A stretch of DNA of 64,000 nt from Coriobacteriia bacterium (lineage in GTDB: Bacteria > Actinomycetota > Coriobacteriia > Coriobacteriales > UMGS124): positions 96,780 through 160,779 of the forward strand of contig JAGZEG010000009.1 in the NCBI GenBank assembly GCA_018368455.1. The letters run 5' to 3'. A program made the position numbers and the translations under genes. Below the pieces are notes generated by a model. It was given only the letters and a program-made list of their open reading frames with translations, was not told where the DNA came from and ran no database searches. This document shows positions 9,008-17,990 of the stretch, in pieces. Each line of letters begins with the position of its first letter. Position 1 is the first letter of the stretch.

Positions 9008-10438
9008 ATGGTTCGAGTCACGGTCCGTCAGATCGTCGAGGCAACGGAGGCTCGCCTTGTGTGCGGCCCCGAGACGCGCGAGGTGCTCGGCGTCGCCATC
9101 GACTCGCGCGAGGTAGGGGAGGGCGGCCTGTTCGTCGCGCTGCCCGGCGAGCGCGTCGACGGCAACGACTACGTGTGCGCGGCTATTGAGGCGGGCGTCG
9201 GCGCCGTTGCCATGACGCGCGACCCCGACACGGCAATGGTCGCGCAGGCGAGCGGGGCGGGCGTCGCCCTGCTGCGCATCGAGGACGGCGAGCGCTTCCT
9301 GCAGGACCTCGCTGCCTGGTGGCGCGATCAGCTCGACGCCCTTGTCGTGGGCGTCACGGGCAGCAGCGGCAAGACGACGACGCGCACGATGGTCGCGGCC
9401 GTGCTCGCCACACGCTACAAGACGCACCAGAACGAGGCGAACTACAACAACCTCATCGGCGTCCCGCTGACGATCCTGTCGTGCCCGGCCGACGCCGAGG
9501 CGCTCGTCGTCGAGATGGGCATGGACCATCCCGGGGAGATTGCGACGCTGGCTGCTGTGGCACGCCCGCGCATCGGCCTCATCACGAACGTCGGCGTCGC
9601 CCACATCGGCATTCTCGGAAGCCGCCAGGCCATCGCCGCCGCGAAGGCTGAGCTTGTCGAGGCACTGCCGCCCACCGACCGTGAAGCCGCCGTGCCCTCC
9701 CGCGTGTTGCTGTGGGGCGAGGATGACTTCACGGGCTGGATCGCCGACGAGGTAGCTGGCCCGCGCGGTGTCGACGTCGTTCGCTACGGAACGTCTCAGG
9801 GCGACGATGCGCGCGCGACAAACATCTCCATGGACGAGGCCGGCTGTGCCTCCGCCGATTTCGCGCTGCCGTCGGGCGCCACGTGCCACGTGCACCTGGC
9901 GATTCCCGGCTCGCACAACGTGCGCAACGCGCTCGTGGCGGCGGCGCTGGGCGACGGCCTGGGCATCCCGGCCGACGCCATCGCCGCGGCGCTTGAGGGC
10001 GTGGCCCCGCTCAAGATGCACCAGCAGGTGCTACAGGCCCCGGCGGGCTATACCGTCATTGACGACTCGTACAACGCGAACCCCGACTCCATGCGCCTCG
10101 CGCTCGACGTGCTGTGCACGCTGCCGGGCAATCGCCGCGTTGCCTGCGTCGGTGACATGGGCGAGCTCGGGGAGCGCGAGGGGCTGCTGCACGCTGTCAT
10201 CGGCGCCTATGCGGCGGCCAAGCCCATCGACGACCTCGTGTGCGTCGGTGCTCTCTCGCACGAGACGGCCGAGGCCGCGCGACTTATGGGCATGGACCCA
10301 GCGCACGTGTTCGAGGTCGCCGACGCCGCGGCTGCCGTCCCCGTGCTGGCCGGTCTGCTTGCGCCCGGCGACGTCGCGCTCGTCAAGGCGTCGCGCTCCA
10401 CGGGCCTTGACGCCGTTGTCGCAGGGGTGATGCGGTAA
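9008..10438 (+). CDS. murF: UDP-N-acetylmuramoyl-tripeptide--D-alanyl-D-alanine ligase
   Basis: MurF adds D-Ala-D-Ala to UDP-MurNAc-tripeptide using ATP, completing the cytoplasmic peptidoglycan precursor. The protein (about 476 residues) has the N-terminal uridine-binding fold with IDSREV, the ATP loop GVTGSSGKTTTR near residue 115, the NEANYNNLIGVPLT block typical of MurF, and the C-terminal DDSYNANPDSM motif. I choose the ATG at 9008; an ATG at 8996 lies directly on the GGAGG sequence, and the open frame extends back to 8858 without MurF similarity. The stop overlaps the mraY start as TAATG. About 190 bases before it hold no recognisable gene. Confidence 0.93.
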   Translation: MVRVTVRQIVEATEARLVCGPETREVLGVAIDSREVGEGGLFVALPGERVDGNDYVCAAIEAGVGAVAMTRDPDTAMVAQASGAGVALLRIEDGERFLQDLAAWWRDQLDALVVGVTGSSGKTTTRTMVAAVLATRYKTHQNEANYNNLIGVPLTILSCPADAEALVVEMGMDHPGEIATLAAVARPRIGLITNVGVAHIGILGSRQAIAAAKAELVEALPPTDREAAVPSRVLLWGEDDFTGWIADEVAGPRGVDVVRYGTSQGDDARATNISMDEAGCASADFALPSGATCHVHLAIPGSHNVRNALVAAALGDGLGIPADAIAAALEGVAPLKMHQQVLQAPAGYTVIDDSYNANPDSMRLALDVLCTLPGNRRVACVGDMGELGEREGLLHAVIGAYAAAKPIDDLVCVGALSHETAEAARLMGMDPAHVFEVADAAAAVPVLAGLLAPGDVALVKASRSTGLDAVVAGVMR

Positions 10439-11469
10439 TGCTCGCTGGCATCACCAAATACCCCACGTTCGTCGTCTTCATCGCCATATTCGTGGCGGCG
10501 GCGATCACGCTCATCTTGATGCCGTGGTGGATCAAGCTGCTCAGGTACCGCAAGATCGGCCAGCAGATCCGCGCCGACGGTCCGCAGCGCCACCTCAAGA
10601 AGCAGGGCACGCCTACGATGGGCGGCGTCATCATGCTCATCGCCATCCTGCTGACGTGCCTTCTGTGGGCGCCGTGGGGCGTCTCGCTCGCGCTCGTGCT
10701 GTTCGCGACCGTCGCCACGGCGGCCCTGGGCTTTCTCGACGACTTCGAGTCGGTGGCGCACAAGCGCTCGCTCGGCCTGACGCCGCGTGCCAAGCTCATA
10801 GGCCAGGGCATCATCAGCGTGGCGTTCTGCCTGCTCGCGGTCAACATGCTCGACATCTCGCCCGTCGTGACGCTGCCGGGCGGCTTCGGCATCGACCTGG
10901 GCGTGCTTGCGTTCACGATCCCCGTGGCCGGCGGCATCTATGTGCCGTGGCTCTACGTCATCTTCGTTTTCCTGCTCATGGCGGGCATGTCTAACGCCGT
11001 GAACCTCAACGACGGCCTTGACGGGCTGTGCGGCGGCTGCTCTGCCGTCACGCTGGGCGTCATGGGCATGGTGGCCTTCAGCTCCGACGACCTTGCGCTG
11101 TCCGTGTTCGCGTTCGCTTGCGTGGGCGCGTGCATCGGCTTTCTGTGGTTCAACTGCTACCCGGCTAAGATCTTCATGGGCGACACGGGTTCGCTGGCGC
11201 TGGGCACGGGCTTCGCGGCCCTTGCTGTGCTGACGAAGACCGAGGTGTACTCGCTCATCATCGGCGGCATCTTCCTCATGGAGGTGCTGTCCGTCATGAT
11301 CCAGGTCATCAGCTTCCACTTCTTTGGGCGCCGCGTGTTTCTCATGGCGCCGCTGCACCACCACTTCGAGAAGAAGGGGTGGGCGGAGACGACGGTCGTC
11401 ACGCGCTTCTGGATCATCGCGGCGGCGTTTGCGGCCATCGGCTTCGGCCTGTACTTCCAGCTGCTTTAG
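10438..11469 (+). CDS. mraY: Phospho-N-acetylmuramoyl-pentapeptide-transferase
   Basis: MraY is the ten-span membrane enzyme that moves phospho-MurNAc-pentapeptide onto undecaprenyl phosphate, giving lipid I. The 343-residue protein shows the conserved cytoplasmic loops: GTPTMGG near residue 58, the LDDFESVAHKRSLGL acidic motif near 100, the NLNDGLDGL motif near 191, and the late APLHHHFEKKGW histidine motif. It starts inside the murF stop codon (TAATG), indicating coupled translation, and is followed 15 bases later by murD. Confidence 0.96.
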   Translation: MLAGITKYPTFVVFIAIFVAAAITLILMPWWIKLLRYRKIGQQIRADGPQRHLKKQGTPTMGGVIMLIAILLTCLLWAPWGVSLALVLFATVATAALGFLDDFESVAHKRSLGLTPRAKLIGQGIISVAFCLLAVNMLDISPVVTLPGGFGIDLGVLAFTIPVAGGIYVPWLYVIFVFLLMAGMSNAVNLNDGLDGLCGGCSAVTLGVMGMVAFSSDDLALSVFAFACVGACIGFLWFNCYPAKIFMGDTGSLALGTGFAALAVLTKTEVYSLIIGGIFLMEVLSVMIQVISFHFFGRRVFLMAPLHHHFEKKGWAETTVVTRFWIIAAAFAAIGFGLYFQLL

Positions 11470-11483
11470 GGGGCACCTTTCGC

Positions 11484-12977
11484 ATGACGTGCACGACGCA
11501 TGACGAGGACGACGCGACGACACCGACCGGCCGACCTGAGCTGGGAGACGTTGCACTCATAGGCCTGGGCGTCTCGACGCGCGCCGCCGCCGACTACCTG
11601 ATGGGACCGGCGGCTTCTCGCGTCTCGTCGCTGACGGTGTACGTGGGCGACAACCCCACGCGCCACACGCTCGATCAGGCGGCCAAGCTCGCGGCGCGCG
11701 GCGTTAACGTCGTGCGCGGCTCCGAGCTCGAGCGCGGCTTTGACCTGGGCGTCGTGAGCCCGGGCGTCCCGCAGACGGGTGCGTTCTATGCGAGCGCCCG
11801 CGCCGCGTGTCGCGAGCTCGTGAGCGAGCCCGAGCTCGCCTGGCGAGAGAGCCCGGCAAACTGGGTGGGCATCACGGGCACGAACGGCAAGACAACGACG
11901 ACGTCGCTGGCCTGCGCCTTGCTGGAGGGCTGCGGCATCGCGTCCCAGGCCGTGGGCAACATCGGCCTGCCGCCCATCGCCTGCGTCGCGCAGCGCCTCG
12001 CAGACGAGGTATTCGTCGCCGAACTGTCGAGCTTCCAGCTCGAGACGACGTCGCGCCTGCACCCGCGTGTGGGCGTGCTGCTCAACGTGACGCCCGACCA
12101 CGTGGAGTGGCACGGCACACTCGAGGCATATGCCACCGCCAAGGAAAAGCTGTTCGCGAACATGGGTGCCGACGACCTGGCCGTGCTCGGCCCCGACGAG
12201 ACGTGCGCCGGGGTGGGGGAGCGTTTGCACGCACGCGGGGTGCGCACGCTTGTGCTGGGGCGCGCTCCGCAGGCCGACGATCTCGACGCGGCGTGGGTGC
12301 GCGACGGGCGCCTCGTCGTTCGCCTGCGCGGCGCCGAGCACGAGCTTGCCCGCGTGGACGAGCTTCAGATCCCTGGCGCGCATAACGTGTTGAACGCGCT
12401 TGCCGCCTGCGCCTGTGCCCTCGAGTTGGGCGCCGCCGACGAGCCGCTTGTCGACGCTCTGCGCGCCTTCGCGCCGCTGGCGCACCGCATCGAGCCGTGC
12501 GGCGAGGTTGACGGCGTGCGCTACTTCGATGACTCCAAGGGCACGAACGTCGACGCGACGGAGAAGGCTGTCGGCTCGTTCGAGCCCGGCTCGCTCGTGC
12601 TGCTGCTCGGCGGTCATGACAAGGGGACGGAGCTCACGGCCTTCGCCGACATGTGCGTGCGCTCTGCGCGCGTCGTCGTCACGTACGGCGAGGCGGGCGA
12701 GCGCTTCCGCGACGCCCTCGAGGCGGCGCGCGCCCGCATGCGCGCGACGGGGGAGGCGGGTACGTGCGCCATTGCGTGCGTACCCAAGATGTGCGACGCG
12801 TTTGGCGAGGCCGTGCGCGCGGCGCGCCCGGGCGACGTCGTGCTGCTCTCACCGGCCTGCTCGTCGTTTGACGAGTTCAGCGGCTATGTCGAGCGTGGCG
12901 CCACGTTCCAGGCGTGGGTCGCCGAGCTCGCGGCGACCCACTCATCCGACGCCGCGGTACCGGGGTCTGCGTCATGA
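11484..12977 (+). CDS. murD: UDP-N-acetylmuramoyl-L-alanine--D-glutamate ligase
   Basis: MurD adds D-glutamate to UDP-MurNAc-L-Ala. The 497-residue protein has an N-terminal Rossmann-like part (ALIGLGVSTRAAADY), the ATP loop GITGTNGKTTTT near residue 130, AELSSFQLE, NVTPDHVEWHG, and the C-terminal DDSKGTNVDAT and LSPACSSFDEF motifs. The ATG at 11484 is preceded by AGGGGG overlapping the mraY stop. The last bases share an ATGA overlap with ftsW. A modest insertion of charged residues after the P-loop domain makes it slightly longer than usual. Confidence 0.95.
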   Translation: MTCTTHDEDDATTPTGRPELGDVALIGLGVSTRAAADYLMGPAASRVSSLTVYVGDNPTRHTLDQAAKLAARGVNVVRGSELERGFDLGVVSPGVPQTGAFYASARAACRELVSEPELAWRESPANWVGITGTNGKTTTTSLACALLEGCGIASQAVGNIGLPPIACVAQRLADEVFVAELSSFQLETTSRLHPRVGVLLNVTPDHVEWHGTLEAYATAKEKLFANMGADDLAVLGPDETCAGVGERLHARGVRTLVLGRAPQADDLDAAWVRDGRLVVRLRGAEHELARVDELQIPGAHNVLNALAACACALELGAADEPLVDALRAFAPLAHRIEPCGEVDGVRYFDDSKGTNVDATEKAVGSFEPGSLVLLLGGHDKGTELTAFADMCVRSARVVVTYGEAGERFRDALEAARARMRATGEAGTCAIACVPKMCDAFGEAVRAARPGDVVLLSPACSSFDEFSGYVERGATFQAWVAELAATHSSDAAVPGSAS

Positions 12978-14437
12978 CGCTGCGCGGCGCGGGGCGAGAC
13001 GACGCTCGCGAGGGCGCGTCGGAGGCCGTCCGTACAGCGGAGTCCCAGCCGCGTGACAAACGAATCCTGCTTTCTGACCTGACATCGCCGCGCACGCTCT
13101 TCATGGTCGCGGTGGCCGTTCTGACGCTGTTCGGTCTCGTCATGGTGTTCTCCGCGTCGTCCATTGAGCTCATCGACGACGGCAGAAACCCGTTCCAGGA
13201 GCTGATGGCACAGGCGCGCTTCATTGCGATCGGGCTCGTCGCGGCCGCGATCCTCGTACGCGTTCCCTACCAGTTCTGGCTTGGCAAGATGCTCATCGTC
13301 CTGTGGTTGGCCACGCTTGTCATGCTTGGCGCGACGCTCGTCGTCGGCACGGAGGGCCTCGGCGCCACGCGCTGGCTCTACATCGGCTCGTTTGGCCTCC
13401 AGCCGTCGGAGTTCGCGAAGATCCTCGTCATTCTCGTGGCGGCGCGCATCGTGACGGCGCTCATCTCGGGAGAGATCACCCTCCAGCGCTTTTTCCTGCT
13501 GGTCGCGCTCGGCGTCGTCGTCCCGTTTGCGCTCATCCTGCTCGAGAAGGACCTCGGCACGCTCATCATCCTTGCCACGGCGCTTATCTGCATGATGCTG
13601 CTGACAGACTGGCCGCGCTGGTGGGCCGTCGTTGCGTTTCTCCTGCTCGCCGTGCTCGCGGCCATCATGATCGCGACGGCCGGCTATCGCTCGAGCCGCT
13701 TCTCGTCGTGGCTGACTGACCCGTTTGACTACACGAACACGGAGAACTACTACGGCCAGGGCTGGCAGGTGCGCCACAGCCTGTTCGCGTTCTCGTCGGG
13801 CGGCTTCTTCGGCGTCGGCCTGGGCAACTCGCGCCAGAAGTACTCCTACCTGCCCGAGGCGGAGAACGACTTCGTGTTCGCCGTCATCGGCGAGGAGCTC
13901 GGGCTGCTCGGCACGCTGTTCGTCGTCGGAATGTTCTGCCTGCTCGGCTGGGCGGGCCTGCGCATTGCGCGGCAGGCGACGGATGAGGCAGGCAAGCTGC
14001 TTGCCGGCGGCCTGACGTGCTGTCTGCTCATCCAGGCGCTCGTGAACATGTGCGGCGTGCTGCGCATCCTTCCCCTGACGGGCCGTCCCCTGCCGTTCAT
14101 CTCGGCTGGCGGCTCATCCATGCTCGCAACGTACATTATGGTGGGGCTCATACTGTCCGTGGCAAACGTCACGAGGCGCGAGCAGCGCGAGGCTCCGGCG
14201 CGGCGCTCCCGTACGCACGCGAACCTGCGCGTCGTGGAGGGCGGCGGATCGGCGCCTCTGGAGGACACCCCCTCGCGCCCGCAGCGCCCGCGTCGACGCG
14301 GCACGGACGACACGCATCCAGACCCCCAGACAAGGGAGGCTCGCAATGAGCATCGTGGCGATAGCGGCCGGCGGGACGGCCGGACACATCAACCCGGCGC
14401 TGGCGCTGGCAGAGGAGCTGCGCGACCGCGGCCATGA
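12974..14437 (+). CDS. ftsW: FtsW lipid II polymerase (SEDS family)
   Basis: FtsW is the SEDS-family glycosyltransferase that polymerises septal glycan together with FtsI. The 487-residue protein has about ten membrane spans, the FSSGGFFGVGLGNSRQKYSY loop with the acidic AENDFVFAVIGEELG motif, and the terminal RPLPFISAGGSSM motif. It starts by ATGA overlap with the murD stop. The C-terminal tail of about 90 residues is Arg/Pro-rich and charged, and its last 30 codons are read through the start of murG: the two coding regions overlap by 92 bases in different frames. The tail has no recognisable domain. Confidence 0.94.
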   Translation: MTLRGAGRDDAREGASEAVRTAESQPRDKRILLSDLTSPRTLFMVAVAVLTLFGLVMVFSASSIELIDDGRNPFQELMAQARFIAIGLVAAAILVRVPYQFWLGKMLIVLWLATLVMLGATLVVGTEGLGATRWLYIGSFGLQPSEFAKILVILVAARIVTALISGEITLQRFFLLVALGVVVPFALILLEKDLGTLIILATALICMMLLTDWPRWWAVVAFLLLAVLAAIMIATAGYRSSRFSSWLTDPFDYTNTENYYGQGWQVRHSLFAFSSGGFFGVGLGNSRQKYSYLPEAENDFVFAVIGEELGLLGTLFVVGMFCLLGWAGLRIARQATDEAGKLLAGGLTCCLLIQALVNMCGVLRILPLTGRPLPFISAGGSSMLATYIMVGLILSVANVTRREQREAPARRSRTHANLRVVEGGGSAPLEDTPSRPQRPRRRGTDDTHPDPQTREARNEHRGDSGRRDGRTHQPGAGAGRGAARPRP

Positions 14438-15479
14438 CGTGCGCTTTCTCGGCACGCCGGGCCGCCTGGAGTCGCGCCTCGTGCCCGAGCAGGGCTTTGC
14501 GTTCGAGGGGCTCGACGTCGCCGGCTTTGACCGGTCGCGCCCCTGGACACTCTTCACGGCGGCACTGAAAGTCTCGCGCGCGACGAAGCGCCTGACGAGC
14601 GAGTTTTCGGGCGAGAGTCGTCCGGCGGTCGCCGTGGGCTTTGGCGCCTACGTCGAGGTGCCGCTCGGCCGCGCCGCCGCGAAGCTCGGCATTCCGCTTG
14701 TGCTGCACGAGCAGAACTCCGTGCCCGGTCTGGCCAACAAGATGCTGGCGCGCACGGCTGACACGCTCGCGCTGACGTATCCCGCCGCACGCCCCGCGTT
14801 TGAGGGCAAGACGGGGCCGCAGACGCGCGTCATCGAGACGGGCAACCCCGTGCGCCGGCTCGTGCTTGCGCCGACGCGCGCGGACGCACGCGCCCGCATG
14901 GGTCTGCCCGACGACGCCACCGTGCTGCTCGTGTTCGGTGGCAGCCTCGGTGCGCTGCACATAAACGAGGCCATCGCCAGCCTCAAAGACGAGCTTCTCT
15001 CGCGCGAGAACCTGTACGTGCTGCACGGCACGGGCAAGCGCGACTACGCCATGGAGGTCGAGAAGCTGGCGCTGACGCCCGAGCAGGCGAAGCGCTGGCG
15101 CGTCATGGAGTACATCGACGACATGGGCTCCATGCTGGCGGCGTCCGATGTCGTCCTCTCGCGCGCCGGGGCGAGCTCCATCGCCGAGATCGCGGCGCGC
15201 CACGTGCCCGCCCTGCTCGTGCCCTACCCGTTTGCGACGGGCAACCACCAGGCCGTCAACGCGCGCCTGCTCGTCGACGCCGGAGGAGCGGAGCTGCTCG
15301 ACGACGCCCAGCTCGACGACGCCGTGTTCCCCCAGACGCTGCTGGGGCTCGTCGACGATGCCGCGCGGCGCGCGGCCATGCGTGCGGGGCTGGAAGGCCT
15401 GGGGGCTCACGAGGCGGCGGGACGGCTGGCAGATGCTGTGGAGGCGGCCATGGGCAGGGGCGCCGGCGCGTCGCGCTGA
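14346..15479 (+). CDS. murG: Lipid II synthase (UDP-GlcNAc transferase)
   Basis: MurG attaches GlcNAc to lipid I on the inner face of the membrane, making lipid II. The 377-residue GT-B enzyme has the glycine-rich GGTAGHINPALALAEEL loop at the N-terminus, HEQNSVPGLANK near residue 122, FGGSLGALHINEA near 198, and the UDP-binding SRAGASSIAEIAA and PFATGNHQ.NA motifs near 270-300. The ATG has an AGGGAGG ribosome site and lies inside the 3' end of ftsW. Confidence 0.96.
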   Translation: MSIVAIAAGGTAGHINPALALAEELRDRGHDVRFLGTPGRLESRLVPEQGFAFEGLDVAGFDRSRPWTLFTAALKVSRATKRLTSEFSGESRPAVAVGFGAYVEVPLGRAAAKLGIPLVLHEQNSVPGLANKMLARTADTLALTYPAARPAFEGKTGPQTRVIETGNPVRRLVLAPTRADARARMGLPDDATVLLVFGGSLGALHINEAIASLKDELLSRENLYVLHGTGKRDYAMEVEKLALTPEQAKRWRVMEYIDDMGSMLAASDVVLSRAGASSIAEIAARHVPALLVPYPFATGNHQAVNARLLVDAGGAELLDDAQLDDAVFPQTLLGLVDDAARRAAMRAGLEGLGAHEAAGRLADAVEAAMGRGAGASR

Positions 15480-15590
15480 GGCAGGTCGGCCTAAGATGAC
15501 GGCATAGGGCAAAAGTACGCGACGGCTGTGCTGGGCGGACGGGCAGGGGCTCGCCGCGGAGCGGCCGTCGAACGGAAGGGAGCGGCATCC

Positions 15591-17027
15591 ATGCTGCAGA
15601 CGACGCAGGGCGCGACGCCCTCGGCTTCCACGCGCGACTTCGAGCGCGTGCACTTCATCGGGATAGGCGGCGCCGGCATGAGCGGCATCGCCCTGGTGCT
15701 GCACCAGCGCGGCTACACGGTGAGCGGCTCGGATCTCAAGCAGTCGCGCTACACCCGTCCGCTTGTGCGCGACGGCCTCGACGTGACGATTGGGCACCGG
15801 GCCGAGACCATCGATCGTGTGAAGCCCGACGTCGTCGTCATCTCAAGCGCTATCCCCGAGACGAACCCCGAGCTCATGCGTGCTCGCGAGCTGGGCATCG
15901 ACGTGTGGCCGCGTGCCAAGATGCTGTCGTACCTGTCGCGTGGCGCTGTCACGATCGCCGTGGCGGGCACGCACGGCAAGACGACGACGTCCTCGCTGAC
16001 GGCCACGATGCTCGATAAGCTCGGCAAGTCGCCGACGTTTCTCATCGGCGGTATCATCGACGGCTACGAGGTCAACGGCAACAACGGCGACGGCCCGTAC
16101 TTCGTGGCTGAGGCTGACGAGAGCGACGGGTCATTCCTGTTCCTCGACCCCAACTACGTCATCGTCACGAACATCGAGGCAGACCACCTGGACCACTACG
16201 GCACGCTCGAGGCCATCGGGGAGACGTTCTGCAAGCTCATGGCGTCCATCCCCGAGGACGGCGCCCTCATCGTCTGCGGCGAGAACCCGCGCGTGCCTGA
16301 GTTGGCGCGCTCGTGTGACCGCCGCGTCATCACGTACGGCTTCGGTCCGGAGAACGACGTCGTGTGCGCACTCAAGGACGACGCGCCGGGCGAGAACCGC
16401 TTCTCGGTCACGCTGCCGAGCGGTCTGACGTGCGAGCTGCACCTCGACCACAACCCGGGCGCGCACAACGCGCTGAACGCGACGGCGGTCATGGCGCTTG
16501 GCGACGCGCTGGGGCTCGACGCCCAAGCGTGCGCCGAGGCCCTATCGAGCTTTGCCGGCGTGCACCGCCGCTTCGAGACCGTCGGTGAACAGGACGGCAT
16601 CCGCGTCATCGACGACTACGGCCATCACCCCACTGAGATCGCCGCGACGCTCAAGGCGGCGCGTCAGTTGGGGCGTGCCAAGGTGCATGTCGTGTTCCAG
16701 CCGCACCGCTACTCGCGCACGCAGATGCTGGCGGGCCAGTTCGGCCCGGCGTTCGCCGATGCGGACGACGTCGTTGTCATGGACGTGTTCTCCGCTGGCG
16801 AGATGCCCATCCCCGGCGTGTCCGGCCGCACGGTTGCCGCCGAGATCGAGCAGGCAAACCCCGGCAAGCCCGTCACGTGCATTACGAACCGCCGCGAGCT
16901 CATCGAGCACCTGCTTTCCCACGTCTCCTCCGGCGAGCTTGTCATGACGATGGGCGCGGGCGACGTCACGCTCATCGGCCCGTCCTACCTGGATGCGCTG
17001 CGCCAGCGCTCCGGAAGCGCCCGCTAG
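15591..17027 (+). CDS. murC: UDP-N-acetylmuramate--L-alanine ligase
   Basis: MurC adds L-alanine to UDP-MurNAc, the first amino-acid step of the wall precursor. The protein of about 478 residues has HFIGIGGAGMSGIA near the start, the ATP loop VAGTHGKTTTSS near residue 123, EADESDGSF, and the C-terminal DDYGHHPTEI and FQPHRYSRT motifs. The ATG at 15591 follows GGAAGGGAG; the frame is open back to 15528. It lies after murG with about 110 bases between, and murB follows after 27 bases. Confidence 0.95.
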   Translation: MLQTTQGATPSASTRDFERVHFIGIGGAGMSGIALVLHQRGYTVSGSDLKQSRYTRPLVRDGLDVTIGHRAETIDRVKPDVVVISSAIPETNPELMRARELGIDVWPRAKMLSYLSRGAVTIAVAGTHGKTTTSSLTATMLDKLGKSPTFLIGGIIDGYEVNGNNGDGPYFVAEADESDGSFLFLDPNYVIVTNIEADHLDHYGTLEAIGETFCKLMASIPEDGALIVCGENPRVPELARSCDRRVITYGFGPENDVVCALKDDAPGENRFSVTLPSGLTCELHLDHNPGAHNALNATAVMALGDALGLDAQACAEALSSFAGVHRRFETVGEQDGIRVIDDYGHHPTEIAATLKAARQLGRAKVHVVFQPHRYSRTQMLAGQFGPAFADADDVVVMDVFSAGEMPIPGVSGRTVAAEIEQANPGKPVTCITNRRELIEHLLSHVSSGELVMTMGAGDVTLIGPSYLDALRQRSGSAR

Positions 17028-17054
17028 GGCACCTCGGGGCGAGGAGCGGCCGCG

Positions 17055-17990
17055 ATGAGCGTCTCGGATGCATACGCCCGCCTGTCGGGCGCCATAGCCG
17101 GCGGCGTCGTCGCGCAGGAGCGCATGGCGCGCCACACGTCGCTGCGCACGGGCGGGCCGGCGTCGCTGTTCGTGACGTGCGACTCGTACGGCTCGCTGCG
17201 CCTGGCGACGGATGTCCTGCGCGAGGAGGGCGTGCCGTGGGTCATCATGGGCCGCGGGTGCAGCGTCATCGCCTCGGACGAGGGCTACGACGGCGCCGTC
17301 ATCACGCTCGGCCGCGAGTTCCGTCGCTTCCTGTTCGACGACGAGGAGCGCATGCACGTCGGCGCGGCGACCATGTTGCAGCGCGTCGTGCAGGAGGCGT
17401 TCACGCGCGGCCTCGCGGGGCTCGAGTTTGCGGTGGGCATTCCCGGCACCGTCGGGGGCGCCGTGTCGATGAACGCGACGGACGGCGAGCGATATCTGGG
17501 CCAGCTCGTCGACGAGGTCGTGACGTTTCGCCCGGGCGAAGGCCTCGTGCGCTACGAGGGCTCCGAGATCGGGTGGTACCGCAGCTGCTCGGACATCCCG
17601 CCCCGTGAGATCGTCCTCGAGGTGGGCCTTCAGCTGACGGGGGGCGAGGCGGACCGTGCGAAACGCGCCATGGAGGGCGCGCTGGCCCGGCGTCGCGAGC
17701 GCTCTCCGCTGGGGAAGGTGACGGCGGGCGCCATATTCGCCGACCCGGCCGACCCCTGCCCCGACGGCGTCGTGCGCACGGCGGCCGAGCTCATCGAGGG
17801 CTGCGGCTGCGCGGGCCTCACGCGGGGGCGGGCCCAGGTGTCGCCCGGCGGCGCCAACCATGTCGTGAACCTCGGTGGCGCGACGGCCGCCGACGTTTCT
17901 CGGCTCATCGTGACCGTACTCTCTAAGGTGAGGCAGCGCTATGGCATCGAACTCAGGCCGGAGATCAAGTTCCTCGGCTTCCCGTCCTAG
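17055..17990 (+). CDS. murB: UDP-N-acetylenolpyruvoylglucosamine reductase
   Basis: MurB is the FAD-dependent reductase that turns UDP-enolpyruvyl-GlcNAc into UDP-MurNAc with NADPH. The 311-residue protein shows the FAD-binding MARHTSLRTGGPA start, GRGCSVIASDEG, the central GLEFAVGIPGTVGGAVSMNA block, the WYRSCSD block, the GKVTAGAIFADP segment and a C-terminal GANHVVNLGGATAADV part. The short form and the missing large insertion suggest a type IIb-like enzyme. It has a GAGGAGCGG ribosome site. Its last 50 bases overlap the ftsQ start in another frame. Confidence 0.94.
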   Translation: MSVSDAYARLSGAIAGGVVAQERMARHTSLRTGGPASLFVTCDSYGSLRLATDVLREEGVPWVIMGRGCSVIASDEGYDGAVITLGREFRRFLFDDEERMHVGAATMLQRVVQEAFTRGLAGLEFAVGIPGTVGGAVSMNATDGERYLGQLVDEVVTFRPGEGLVRYEGSEIGWYRSCSDIPPREIVLEVGLQLTGGEADRAKRAMEGALARRRERSPLGKVTAGAIFADPADPCPDGVVRTAAELIEGCGCAGLTRGRAQVSPGGANHVVNLGGATAADVSRLIVTVLSKVRQRYGIELRPEIKFLGFPS

